Assembly: GCA_026545765.1 (NCBI GenBank)
Contig: CM048842.1
Span: forward strand, 27,938,667 to 28,002,666
DNA from: Plantago major
Lineage: Eukaryota; Streptophyta; Magnoliopsida; Lamiales; Plantaginaceae
Reading direction: 5' to 3'
DNA length: 64,000 nt
The notes under the pieces were generated by a model, which had not been told where the DNA came from, did not search any database, and was given only the letters and a program-made list of their open reading frames with translations. How positions within the stretch are numbered: the stretch's first letter is position 1; the number at the start of each line of letters is the position of its first letter. This document shows, in pieces, positions 11,668 to 23,355 of this stretch. Position numbers and translations under genes: made by a program.

Positions 11668-12573
11668 AATAACCGTAAAAAAGCAAGGTTGGTTGCCAAG
11701 GATTCACCAGATCAAGGTTTAGATTTTGATGAGTCATATGCACCAGTTGCCAGATTGGATGCAATAAGACTCTTTCTGGCCTTTGCAGCTCATAAAGACT
11801 TTAAAGTTTATCAGATGGATGTCAAGAGTGCATTCTTGAATGGTGAACTTGCTGAGGAAGTCTATGTTGAAGAACCACCTGGCTTTGAAGTTTCCCCAGA
11901 AAGTAGAATGGTCTATAAGCTACAAAAAGCTCTTTATGGACTGAAACAGGCTCCAAAAGCATGGTATGACACTTTGGCCAAATACCTTCTGGAAAGTGGT
12001 TTCAAGAAAGGTGAAGTTGATAAAACTTTATTTACTTTAAACCATGATGGGAAACTACTCTTAGTTCAAGTATATGTTGATGACATCATATTTGGATCTA
12101 AGGACAAGCAACTTTGTGATGACTTTGCAAATCTCATGAAAAGTAAGTTTGAGATGAGCATGATGGGAGAATTGAATTATTTCCTAGGATTGCAAGTCAA
12201 GCAACTCAATGATGGAATATTCATTAGTCAGACAAAGTATGCAAAAGACATGCTCACAAAGTTCAAACTTAAGCCTTCTGAAAAGAATGCTAAGATACCT
12301 ATGAGCATAGGAACCAAGATGACCTATACTGAATCAGATAAGAGTGTTGATGAACATAAGTATAGGAAATTGATAGGTTCACTACTTTACCTTACTGCAA
12401 GCAGACCTGATATTCAATATGCAGTTGGAGTGTGTGCTAGATTTCAAACAAATCCAATGCAATCACACTACAACATTGCTATGAAAGGTACAGTAGATGT
12501 AGGTTTGTGGTATCCTAAAGAAAGTGGATTGAGTTTGGCTGGTTACTCAGATGCTGATTATGTCAATGCTTGA
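11668..12573 (+). pseudogene. copia reverse transcriptase
   Basis: This is the continuation of the pol frame after a stop. It contains [41 protein letters not shown] (first catalytic aspartate) and [15 protein letters not shown]. The YVDD box at about 12073-12084 supplies the catalytic aspartate pair. It ends with [19 protein letters not shown] and the start of RNase H ([11 protein letters not shown]), where a TGA stops the frame at 12571. A short stretch before the RNase H motif appears to be missing compared with typical copia pol. Confidence 0.92.
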
Positions 12574-13015
12574 TAGGAAAAGTACCTAAGTGACATCTCA
12601 GTTTCTGGGAACTAGACTTATCTCGTGGTTTAGCAAGAAACAAAACTCAATTGCAACTTCTACCACAGAGGTTGAATATATTGCTGCTGGTTGTTGTGCA
12701 ACACAAATTTTGTGGATTCAACAACAACTCAGAGACTATGGACTCAATGAAGAGAAAACTCCCATTTTCTGTGATAACACAAGTGCTATTGCAATCATAC
12801 AGAAGCCCAAATTCCATGCCAGAACAAAGAACATTGATGTTAGACACCACTTCATCAGAGACCATGTTGAGAAAGGCAATATAGAGATACTCAAGATTGG
12901 CACAGAATACCAACTTGCAGATATCTTCACTAAGCCCTTACAAGAAAGCCGGTTCTTGACCTTAAGACATAATCTTGGATTAATGGAGTGCCTAAGGATT
13001 GAAAAATTGTCCTGA
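12574..13015 (+). pseudogene. copia RNase H
   Basis: The ORF at 12590-13015 has LISWFSKKQNSIATSTTEVEYIA (catalytic glutamate), PIFCDNTSAIAI (catalytic aspartate) and the C-terminal NIDVRHHFIRDHV and QLADIFTKPL motifs that close copia pol. It lies in a different frame from reverse transcriptase, with a stop and shift at 12571-12590. RNase H degrades the RNA strand during reverse transcription. Confidence 0.92.
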
Positions 13016-13922
13016 ATCTCTAAAGATTGAATAAGTGAGTAGGCCTCTGAGAACAGGTTCTCAGAAAGCCAAGTTGATAAGAAGTGATGCAAAGGTTTAT
13101 GAGTAGCAACACTTAGAAAGGCAAAATATTTCTGGAACGGGTATCCAGAAAGGCAAAGGTCGGTACACACTTAATAAGTAAATAAAACTAGAACTTACTT
13201 ACTGAGAGTGGGTCAAATACATTCAAATAACTGAAGCTTCTGACACTTGAATTCAGAAAGCTATTTAGTCATAAAGAGAAATGGACACACAAAGCCCATA
13301 AGGTATAAGTTCTGAAAGTCAAACATGTGCAATGTCTTGTATTTTTACCATTTTCATGATAAACAATATATAGATAAGGACTTGACACTCAGAATGATAA
13401 GCTCAAATGATTAAGTGTTCCTACTCTTTACTAAGTGACACAATGAATGTAGCATATTAAAAATCCATCAAGTCGGCACATTACCATTTGTTGATTGATA
13501 TCATTAAAAGATATTCAATATAAGCCCTTGATGAATAAACGTTTGATCTCAACGGTTGAGATTAAAACAAAGCAAGTAATGTCTGTTGAGAAATGCAGAC
13601 ATGGCCCACTACGCATTTAATGAAGTACAAAGGATTTCACGCCACGTTAGATGCAAAGACACACATTCATATTCAGCTATATGTATGTTGTATCTATGTA
13701 CATTTTGTCTGCTATATATATAGGATTTGGGCAAAAGACAAACACTTTTACCAATTCTGAAATTTCATACTTGCATCAAAACAGCAAAATCTCTCAAGAT
13801 TTCTGCAAAACCCCTCTGCAAAACTCAACTTCTTGTGCTTAGTCTTTTGAAAAGATAGACTAATCTCTATTAATTGTGCAATATTCATCTGAAAAACACT
13901 CACTCTAAACTCTATATAAGAG
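13016..13922 (+). other. spacer between copia pol and the extra gene
   Basis: About 900 bp with no supported ORF; only short antisense or chance ORFs occur. It holds repeated TCTGAGAA/TCAGAAAG words like those in the LTRs and the TATATATATAGG run near 13713-13724, about 200 bp before the next ATG. That run could serve as a promoter for the extra gene, but this is inference. Confidence 0.5.
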
Positions 13923-14873
13923 ATGGCACCCAAGAAGATGACCACCAAGAACCCTAAGGCAACATCCTCGCCTCCCGAAAAGCAAGGAGGAAAGGAACTT
14001 AAGGTGTTGAATAAACGCCGTCTGGGAAAGTTTACCCCATCGGACTGGAACCCTAAACACAAAATGAATTGGGGAGCCTTTCTAGTAAAGAGATATGTAT
14101 CAGCAGTTATATCTTCAAAACTAGAAAGGAAACTGATATTGGGAATGCTGAAGAACTCCCATATCTACAAGCTTCTATCTGCTGCACCCACTGGACTATC
14201 CAAACTGGATGTACTGGAGTTCTATAACAACTCTAAAATCTTCACAAAAGTTCTGAATGATGAAGAAGAAAAATACATGCAGACTGAAGTCCAAGGACAA
14301 AAAATTGTTCTAGACTGCAAGACTTTCTGCAAGATATTCCGATTGAAAAATCGAGGAACATTTGAAGACATCAACATCAAGGACGCTTCCATGATTCAAG
14401 GCGTCAAAGAGCTATTTGAAGCAATCCGGTTAGAAAATGCAAAGGTTGCCAGAGACTTTGTTTCGAAGCCATCAGAACTAGTCATCTCCAGAAACACTGG
14501 AGCACTTTAGCTCTTATTAATTCTGGTCCGTTGCTTTGATGGAAACAAAGGAGGAGTAGACCAGATAAGCATGGAGAGATGGATGATGATGCATCTTCTG
14601 AACAAGAAGCATGAAGGGCAGGAAACCCACTTCAATTGGGGGAAGTACACCTTCAACAAATTCCTTGGACATATTGAGGATTTTGAGCCCAAGGCTAATA
14701 TGCACTTTGGTCTCAGAATCTGTTACATTCTGGAAACAATGGGAATCACTCTCAGAGAGAAACAAGAAATCCCAGTCACCAATTCTCTTTTCAGACACGC
14801 TTTTGAAGAAAAGGAGAAAATTCACGAGAACGCACTCGTAGGCGTAAGAAGAAGAAACTGCACAACAAGGTGA
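13923..14873 (+). pseudogene. copia extra ORF (env-position), N-terminal half
   Basis: The ATG at 13923 opens a 195-codon frame starting with a basic, Pro/Ser-rich head (MAPKKMTTKNPKATSS). It continues into a folded-looking region containing LGKFTPSDWNPKH, GMLKNSHIYKLLSA, LDVLEFYNNSKIF and VQGQKIVLDCKTFCKIF. The frame stops at 14510 but clearly continues, shifted, at 14571-14873 with MERWMMMHLLNKKHEG and FGLRICYILETMGITL. The FYNN...V-G---(D/F)...F---F-L pattern reminds me of the domain often called 'putative plant transposon protein'; that is tentative. By position it corresponds to the env-like ORF of SIRE elements, but I see no signal peptide or membrane span. Confidence 0.6.
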
Positions 14874-17869
14874 GGAGGTCACTGAGCAAGCCAAAGCTAA
14901 ACCTCCAGTTGCCAAGAGAAAGAGGACTCAAAGCAAAAGAGCCTCCAAGTCCCTAATCATACAAGAGGCACAACCTTCTGGAGACAAGGTCTCAGAAGAT
15001 GTTGGACGCTCAGAAAGGCAAATCAGAATGCCCAAGAGTCCCGAACTGTAATGCTGTAACTCTCCAGAGATGATAGAAATATCATAGATGGGTCTGCACC
15101 AACACAGAATAGTGATTCTGAGGATGATGAAGTACTTGCAAAAGTACTCAAAAGATTCAGGTATGAGACCCATGGAGGAGCATCAAGCTTAGCTCTTCAG
15201 AAAGACAAGAGCCCCTCTGCCCAGCAGGAAGAAGAAGGCCTGGGTGAGGAAGATAGAATGATGGAAGATGTTGCCATTGCTTCCACATTCACAATGCCAG
15301 CACTTAATTTTGTCAAGAAACCTCGTTTCAACAGTTCCTCAACCTTCTGAGAGAGCTCAACTCTCAGAAAGGGATCAAACTGAGATGGAGACTCAGAATG
15401 ATACTGCAGAAGAGAACAATAATGAGCACAGAAAGACTGTGGAATCACCACAAGTTCAAGAGATCAATGATCAGCCTGACTCTATTCAGGTAACAAAGAT
15501 AGTTTGTATCTAACATGTCAACATAATTGTATGTTAACTTGTTACTCATAAGCTGTATTTGTTACAGGCCAACTTGGAGACACACCTTCAGGAGGAAGAA
15601 AACCTGTCCACCCCCTTGAATCAAGAAGAGGTTCCTCCAACCTCAGAACATCAAGAAGAGCCTGTCCCACATGTAGTAAAAGTTATCTCTGAACAAGAAA
15701 TAACTAACTAAAATTGCTCTTATGTTCTAATATTCTTAATGTCTCTTCAGGCTCCAATCGAGGAAGTAGTGGTGGTGGAACCAACACCCAAAACCTAGAG
15801 ATTCCGTGTTTAAAAGCTTTATGAGGAAGTATTTACCGAGCCTTCACGAGAAGGTAAGTAATCGCATAATCTTCTTCAACTAATGCTCGAAAACCCACTA
15901 CTAAAATCTCTTATGTTTGTTCTTATAGCTCGGCCAAGAACAATTGGATGGAGAAACAACAGGTCATCTCCTCCAAAGAAACTAAACTGCCGAACAAGCA
16001 AGATTCTGCAGAAAGGTGCCGAAACCCCAAGGTTTCGAGAACATGCTAAAGCTTCCTCACTTGGAAGTAAGTGAAGTCTCAGAAAGCACCTTTCCACCTA
16101 TCTTTTCTGTTAAAAGTTTCTAAACATGTTTGATTTTAACTCTCAGGTTCAAGAAAAAAGAAAGGTTGATGAGGATAAAACTTCTCCTCACACCAAAGTA
16201 TCTGAGGCCTCTGTGCCCAAGCAAGTAAAAATCCAAGAAGATGAGCCTAGTGTTTCTACATAGGTATGCTCAGAAAGCTCACTTCTGCACACAGATACTA
16301 ACACAAGTGGTTTGAACAAAACTAACTTGAACACTTTCTTTTAGGCTCAAAGTCTAGTGCCAGTTGATTTACTCAAGGCCTTCCGTATAATACACCTTAA
16401 AGAAACATCTCAAGTGCTTCGGAATGGCGTAAACTCGTAAAGGGACCTTTCCGGCAGCTGTAGTAATCGACGTCCCCGTAAAAGAGAGAGCATTGCCTAA
16501 ACTGGAGGATTATATCCATGCATTGTTCCCTCAGAAGTCTTACTCATTTGCCACTCTAATGCATGAAGACTTCATTCATGAAGTAGCACAAAGACTTATA
16601 GCAGATTTCAAGTTCATGGATGCTCAAACCCAAGAGCAGTATGGTTACCCATCCCGCCTTGCCCAAAGAAGCTCACTACTTATCCCACGATCAAGAAGAA
16701 GTTAATGGGAGGATGATTACATTCCAAATGTGATCAACTCGGTTTCGTAAGATGACGAGGAGATGGACGAAAATGATTATCAAGAACCTCCCTCTGAGCA
16801 TCCAAACCAAGAAACAAAGAACAAGAGTGATGATGATGATGATGATTAGAATGATGATCCCCAACCTGGACAAGGCGGGATTCAGAAAGCTATCAAAGAA
16901 AGTGGAGAAAAGGCTACTCCCTCAATTGCTCAGAAAACTCCATCATCATCACCTCCCAAGTCTCATCAAGATACCCAACAAGCTGAACACAATGATGCCA
17001 TAGAAGAAATTTCAGCTGCTGAGTTTAGGATTGAACAACTCAGAAAGGTATTGGAAGAAGAGAAGAGAATCAACATTGAGACTCAAGCTCTTGTTGATGA
17101 AAAGGAAGCCAAAATCAAAAGCTCGAAGCTAATGCCAAAGAATCGCACTCCTAGATGAGCAAAGAAATTTGAAGAATGCCATTGTTGTCACAAATACCAA
17201 ATAGATGCAATGGATGACAATGATGATGAAGAGCATGATGTCGAGATCAGCATCGTAAAGACCTTCTATATCTTCTCGTATAGGCCAAGACACTTGATGA
17301 AAAAGGTAAGAAGATTGTCAACTGCAAACAATCTAAGAAAAGGATTATGACAAGTGATGTCAAACCCACAACTTGATTAAGGTATGTAAGATGAGAGACT
17401 TATCACTCTCAAGACAAGAGAGCCCTACTTGCTCCTATATTCTCGCACTAAGTAGTTCAAGAAGTGAAGAGCACTGCAGGAAGAACAAAGGTCTTTTAGA
17501 ACTCGAAAAGACACTACTAGCCCAAGACACGTATGCTAAAACCGTCCCTGTAAGAGATGAAGCCATTGGGTCATTGCCACTCAACAGAGCTACCGCATAG
17601 CTCTCTCACAAAGACCTAGGGTTGGTCAGGATGAGGATTGTAACAATGCTAATGCAAGATTGAATGAAGCTACCATGCCGCCCCGCAAGCCAACGCCATC
17701 CTAAGGCCACTTGAAGAGCTCAACAAAGGAGCAGAACCGGTTGACAGAACAAAGAGTCAAGAAGGAACTTCAAGAATTAGTCAGGTGCACAACAATCTCC
17801 GTAAAACTTTGAAACTCTCTCGTGCTTATGCTATCATGAGTCACTATTCATGACTAAGGGGAAGAAGAG
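14874..17869 (+). pseudogene. copia extra gene, middle part with intron-like segments
   Basis: No long frame is open, but short acidic, Ser/Glu/Gln-rich coding stretches (for example EEVPPTSEHQEEPVP near 15620) alternate with A/T-rich segments of about 75-85 bp bounded by GT and AG at 15490-15567, 15854-15928, 16067-16146 and 16264-16344. A further acceptor is at 15750. From about 16345 to 17870 the sequence is Lys/Glu/Asp-rich and heavily frameshifted. It probably links the N-terminal half to the 17870-18886 ORF as one gene, but the reading frame cannot be followed throughout. Confidence 0.45.
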
Positions 17870-18886
17870 ATGCCTCAGAAAGCAGAGGAAGAAAAGAAAA
17901 CAATCAAATCCTCCTCCTCAAGTCAACTTGTCATTAAGGACACCACCGAAGACACCTTGTCAAGAAGTTGTTCCAGATCAACCACCGAATTAAGGCCGAG
18001 AAGTATGATAACTAGGGAGCCAAGTCCCTTAGAATCTCGTGAAGAGAAGAAGACTTCTGAAGAAGAAGAGAAGGAAGAAGGAGAAGTGAGAGGCCAAGAA
18101 AGCTGCAAGTCTCCAGTTTTGGACTTCAATGATGATGAGGATGATTCTGATGAACATCCACTTCACAAGAAAAGGAGACAAGCAACTACTTCACAACCTC
18201 CTCTAGCAGCAAAGCCCTTAGTAGCCAGAACTCCTTCTGGCAACACCAAGTCTATACAAGGAACATCCACCAAAGACAAATTTCAAGGTGAAGAAAGGGT
18301 TAGAGGATCTCCTGACAGAAGGCCACCAAACAGAAAAGCAAGAAGGGATTTCCAGTTTGGCAAAGTAAACAATGAAACACATCAAGAAAGGCCAACTGAT
18401 GCCCACATTGAGTATATGAAGACTAGTAATGAAGAATCTTCATATAGGTGCATTCTGAACAAGAGAGGGTATTGGATTCTGGAACTACAACATCTACTTG
18501 TCAATGATAAATTTCCAACTCCCATCCTCAACCAGATCCTGAAATGGAGAGAAGGCAAGCCAGAATTGCTAAAACCTGAGCACCTTCATGCCTGGTTAAA
18601 CTTTGAAGTAGAAAAGAGGAATGAAGCCATAAAGATGGATCTTTCTTTTTCCTGTCCTTACCCTAAACCTGATGATGTACACAAGGTAAGAAAACTGGAT
18701 GGTAGCTACAGCAGGAAGAACAAACTAGGTGTTTCAACCTATGAGTCATTCTATATGACATTGGATGAATACCTAGATGATATACACTATCTGGAAGAAA
18801 TATACAAGTATTTCAACCTGCCTCGTCTCACCGCAAGTAGACCATGCATGGGTCCGGGAAAGTACTTCGGTCAAACATTTTCATGA
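17870..18886 (+). CDS. copia extra ORF, C-terminal part (unknown function)
   Basis: The open frame has 338 codons. The first 190 residues are low-complexity and charged (Glu/Lys/Ser-rich, with a run of acidic residues near 90 and basic RRDFQFGK near 170). The last 150 residues look folded, with YRCILNKRGYWILELQHLL, EHLHAWLNFEVEKRNEA, TYESFYMTLDEYLDDIHYLEEIY and a terminal GPGKYFGQ. It resembles no family I can name with confidence. It ends 550 bp before the 3' LTR. It is probably the last exon of the extra gene that starts at 13923 rather than an independent gene. Confidence 0.5.
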   Translation: MPQKAEEEKKTIKSSSSSQLVIKDTTEDTLSRSCSRSTTELRPRSMITREPSPLESREEKKTSEEEEKEEGEVRGQESCKSPVLDFNDDEDDSDEHPLHKKRRQATTSQPPLAAKPLVARTPSGNTKSIQGTSTKDKFQGEERVRGSPDRRPPNRKARRDFQFGKVNNETHQERPTDAHIEYMKTSNEESSYRCILNKRGYWILELQHLLVNDKFPTPILNQILKWREGKPELLKPEHLHAWLNFEVEKRNEAIKMDLSFSCPYPKPDDVHKVRKLDGSYSRKNKLGVSTYESFYMTLDEYLDDIHYLEEIYKYFNLPRLTASRPCMGPGKYFGQTFS

Positions 18887-19436
18887 AGAATCACAAGCTT
18901 GCCAAGAGTTACCATGAAATATGTGACTTATCCGTAAAGATGAGCTCTCTCGTCAAGGATTCTTTATGACTATGTCCAAGAATGCGTAAAAATGGATGAT
19001 CATGTCAATCGATCCGAGAAGTGTCAAGAACTTGAGGTATCCGAACCCAAGTCAGGTTTCTGAAGACTTGAAGACTAGTAACATTAGAATACTATTTTGG
19101 AGCTTGGACTCTCCTTTGTTCTAATTTACTTGGTATGTTTTATTACGTTTTGTAATCTTGCTGATTGTTTCTGAAATTCTCTATCTGTAAAAGTTGCATC
19201 TTACTCAGAACTGCACTCTATCTCAAGATCATACTCGTATACATTTTAATAAATGACAACTTATCAGCAAAGATCACTTCTTGTGATTTGGTTGATGTTT
19301 ACTTTTTGCACTTAATTCAACTAAAATTGAATATCTTTTGAAATGATTAAGTGGTGGATTGTTTTCTCTTCCAGGATTACAATTTTGTAATAGGACTTGA
19401 AAGATAGTCATGGATGACTGATCAAAAGGGGAAATT
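18887..19436 (+). other. copia 3' untranslated region and polypurine tract
   Basis: There is no ORF. It ends in AAAAGGGGAAA at 19424-19434, directly before the 3' LTR, as expected for the polypurine tract that primes plus-strand DNA synthesis. Confidence 0.75.
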
Positions 19437-20846
19437 TGTTAGAATATCATAGTATTTTGATCACTCATCACATGTTCTTATCTTAGCCAGAAAGGTTAGT
19501 AAGTGCTCTTGGTTCACTTGAAAATTGTAAAAGAGGAAATCACTGAGTATGATTAGTCTAGTAAATCTTGTATTAGGATTATAGGTCTCAGAATGTAACT
19601 TTTATTTCAAGAAGACCATGAAGATCAATCCTAGCAATGGAGCTTTTCTGAAGATTAGAAGACTGAAGATTGCACAAGGTTTATGAAGACACAAAGGTTT
19701 AGTCTAACTCAGAAAGACTATGTCCTTAATCCTTTCTTGAGTATATTAACTTACTTTTAAAATATAATTCTGGACATATGACATCATGAGTATGGAGCGA
19801 AGCCATCGAAAGGCTCATGTATCCGCTGAGACTAAAGGACAATGAACAAGATTATGCATTAAATGCATCGCGTAAATGTCGCAAAAGCGATCCTCTCAAA
19901 ATGAGATGTTGACTTCTGAGTACATAGTTCAAGATATAAACGGATATAATTTGATAGAGAGCACAACAGATACAATTCAAACGCCTCTCAAATTTATCTA
20001 TATATATATATCACACACTTAGATGCTTGAAGAACATACCTTAGAACGCTCTATCTTGCAAACTTACCATCAAGCAAAGAATTCTCTCAAGCACTCTACT
20101 ACCCTTTTTGAAAGCTTTCTGTTGCTTGAAGAATCACTAGTAGTTCTAAGTTGTCCTGAACCTTAACAAGAGATTGTTATTCGTGAAAGAGTTGAACTAT
20201 CGACACCCTTCTCAAGCTCATTCTCCGTAATCGGACACCAATTACTGGGTCAAGAAGAGCGCATCGCCATCCACCGAACAAGTGTATTAAGTAGTCTTGT
20301 TCTATTAGGCTCTCAAAACATAATCAAAAGTTATACGAGAAGCCTCTCTGACAAAACCTTATAACCAACACCATCAAGGCGTGGAGTAGAGGAAGTACTT
20401 GATTTGGGAAATCAGGGAATAACTCCAAGGTTATCTGAGTAGAGGAAGTACTTAGCTCTAGGAGCTGGGGAATAACTCAGGAGGGACATTTGGTTGCGAA
20501 CCATTTGTTTAGGAATCTTAAAATAGGATTATTGTAAGGTGAACTCAATTATCTGTTCTAGTGAATTCTAGGTCTCAGAAAGACCGAAGTGGATTAGTTG
20601 GAGGATTACGCCACCTCCAGATACCACTATAATTGCTGTGTTATTTACCTTTCTATATTTATATTTCAGCAAAGCACACACAAACTTACTTATTGTTTCT
20701 GCACTTACCTATCTTAAAGTCTTCCGCTCGATTTTAAGTATCGAAACCCCTGTGTTTCGAGAAATCGTTTATCGACAAAAGTTTTAAAAGACTATTCACC
20801 CCCCTCCCCCCTCTAGTCTTTTACTTTGCCGTTATCTGGACCAACA
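19437..20846 (+). repeat. copia 3' LTR (1410 bp)
   Basis: It starts TGTTAGAATATC, ends GGACCAACA, and is followed by the duplicated target GATCT. It aligns along its length with 5845-7268. Most differences are clustered around CTG, CTGA or CAG words (see findings). Confidence 0.93.
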
Positions 20847-21740
20847 GATCTTCAGTCCCCCATGCAAAGATGTCTAAATTTGCCCTTAGGAAAGTAGTTA
20901 TCTTGAGCTCGGACTTTAATTTCATACTTGTTCCTATTCTTGTGACTTTCTCAGGGTCGCCTTCCAGTAGCTGTATTTCTTTGGTTTCACACTGGGGTTC
21001 AATCCGGTTTTCACCGAGAAATCTTTTCTTGGGAGTTTGACCTGTTGGTTGTTCCGGGATGACCTTGTACTCTTGTATACTTCCCACCTTGGTGAGGATC
21101 GGAAAGCACATTTTCTTGGTACCTTGGTTTGGATCAAGATCTGGGTGTGAACCTCCCTTTAATCGTGGCAATGACATTCGTCTAGCTGACAGAGAATAAC
21201 ACTCCCACGCCTCTCTCCTGTTCCCTATAACCTCTCCTATCCCATGGGGGGTTGGAAATTTCATTTTGAGATGGAAGGTAGAGGGGATTGCTTTGAAAGT
21301 ATTGATGCCCGGTCTTCCGAACAATACTGTATAGTCGAAGGGTGAGTCCACTACAAGGAACTGTACTTCTCGGGTTACTCGATACGGTAATTGTCCCATT
21401 GAGATTGTCAAGTAAACACTTCAAGGCAGTCTTACCTCCACTCCTCTGAATCCCTGTAGAGATGTCGTGACACTTCTGAGTCCTTCAGGCTTTAACTCCA
21501 TTTTGCAAGGGTTTCCGTGAATATGACATTGGCAGAGCTTCCGGTATCAACCAACACCTTTATAATGGCATAGTTGGCAATATCCAATTTAATGACCAGA
21601 GGTAAATCTGGATTACAAATATTTCCTTGTCCAACGCACGGTGGTGGAGCCTCCGATTCATCAAAGGAAATAAGGTTGGCTCCTTTTCGGATGGAGTTGA
21701 CCATGGTTTCATCTGATCTTTTGATGCTCTTAGCCATCAA
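20847..21740 (-). pseudogene. Tat protease region
   Basis: The minus frame 21492-21740 ends with IKVLVDTGSSANVIF, the DTG active site of a gypsy aspartic protease, preceded by LPLVIKLDIANY. After a frame break of about 80 bp, 20821-21411 continues with VQFLVVDSPFDYTVLFGRPGINTFKAIPSTFHLKMKF and GEVIGNRREAWECY, the usual C-terminal half. It then runs into the linker NLDIFAW that leads to reverse transcriptase, interrupted by the copia insertion at 20846/5845. The break disables it. Confidence 0.85.
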
Positions 21741-21861
21741 CTCTCTAGCTTTGCGACTGTCACCCCCTGTAGGTCCTCCAGTGATAGAGCAGATTATCCC
21801 TTTTTGAGGTGCGTTCTCATAATCCTCATGATAACCTTGGTCATTATCATCTTTGAGCTAG

Positions 21862-23355
21862 CTATGTGAGTTCTAGCATTCTTCTCAGTTCGTTCATTAG
21901 GATGCAGGTTCTCGGGAACGCGGTCTGGGACGTGTCCCTCTTGTATGCTGCTGCTGAACATCTCGACGGAGGATGTAATTCTTCAAGTATCCTAATTTGA
22001 TCAATCTTTCTATTTCGTTCTTGAGATCTACACAGTCCTCGGTTTGATGCCCAGGCTATTTGTGGAAAAGGCAGTATTTTTGAGACCCTTGACTGTCGGT
22101 TTTCCTTGAATTTCTTAGGCCATTGGAGTCCATAACCTTTGTCTTCAATTGCTGCTAGGATCTCGGTCCTCGGAGAGCGTAGAATCGAATAGTTGGCGTA
22201 TCTCCTTGGAGGGCTTCTTCTCCGTGATTCCAATTCTCTATGATTATCATTATTTCTTCTTTCATTACAAGGATTCTGTTGTGTCCTTGTCTCATTCTTT
22301 TCTGTCTTTTCTTCAGTGCGGGTGGGATAATGTTTCATGTATTCTTCTCCCGCCATAAAGCCTTCCCGGGGCATCATCCAACATTCGTTCATTTTTTACT
22401 CTTCCTCGGAGATTAATGCCCATAGCCCTCATGTTTGGTGTTAGAGTACAGTATCCCACCTTTTCTTTCAAGGAATGTCCTTCTACCAATATCAAAGCAT
22501 CATAGAATCTGTTATGAAATTTCTCAAAGTTTCGTTGTTTCTTTGTATTGTGTTGGCCATGTAGGTAATGGGTTTCTTATTAGTCGGATAATTCTCAAAT
22601 TTCGGACAAAGCGCACATCGCCATTAATAACTGGTAATCGATCCTGGTTTCAATTGTAGCCACCAATCCATTGCCTTTCCGTAGAAAGTACCGGGGAAAG
22701 ACTGAGCATGAATGTGCTTGCTGAACCCATTTACTGAGCACATTCGCATTCCAATTCGGTGCCCATCGACAAGTGGTTCCGCCATATTTGTCTAGGTTAG
22801 TTGGCATGACTCTATTTTCCGTAGTATAGCGGCTCGGATAGTGGAGCTCAACGGACTTGGGTTCCGGTTGAGTGGTTCTCCAAAGGACACAATCTATTTG
22901 GCTCGTATCATTTTCTCCAGTCGATCTTGCTCGACAGTGAGAGCTCTTTGTCTGATGGAAATTTCTTCCTTGGTAAAAGATTGAACCTGATCTGCCTCCT
23001 GAAAGATATATTCATCGTCAAGACACTCTCTTTCTTGTCGATCGACGTGTCGGTTCGGACTTAGGGCACGATTACTGGGTCCCGGTCGATTTCTGTCATC
23101 TTGGGTATTATCTAAGTTCACTTCAAAAGGAAGGTGAGTCTCCAGTACGCTCGCTCGTAACGCCTCAAGTCGGCCGAGATCGGCGTGTTACTCGGTATTT
23201 CACGCTCGATTTCGGTAGGTCGTCCGACTTTTGCAAATCGACCGCTCGAGACTCTAACGCTCTTCTTCGATCGGCATGGTTCTTTCGAGTCGATTCTCGA
23301 TTCGAGTCTCCATGGCTGCAATGAGACCGTCGAATTCTTGCGGTATAACTGGGAG
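21862..23355 (-). pseudogene. Tat gag, C-terminal two thirds
   Basis: Several short minus frames (23118-23321, 22894-23121, 22595-22807, 21862-22392) line up in gag order. A charged N-terminal segment is followed by a YGGTT...WAPNWNANV capsid-like start, then ECWMMPREGFMAGEEYM and a basic Arg-rich region before RYANYSILRSPRTEILAAIEDKG. In relatives this is followed by a CX2HX4HX4C nucleocapsid motif, which has decayed here. Frame changes occur every 200-300 bp. The gag reading was originally continuous with 24464-24738 across the CACTA insertion. Confidence 0.7.

Larger units (their letters stand above)
5845..20846 (+). mobile_element. 15.0-kb Ty1/copia element, SIRE/Maximus-like
   Basis: The element has two LTRs (5845-7268 and 19437-20846), a primer-binding site matching initiator Met-tRNA directly after the first, and a purine tract before the second. 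The 5-bp target duplication GATCT lies at 5840-5844 and 20847-20851. The order gag, protease, integrase, RT, RNase H is that of copia. The very long gag with a coiled-coil extension, and the extra 5-6 kb coding region between pol and the 3' LTR, are features of the SIRE/Maximus group. It inserted into the Tat element's pol in the opposite direction. Several stops and frameshifts interrupt gag-pol. Confidence 0.93.

Noticed and set aside
13923..14510. Retroviral-type envelope protein in the copia element
   Set aside because: No signal peptide, membrane helix or glycosylation-rich ectodomain is visible; only the position fits, so it is listed as unknown.
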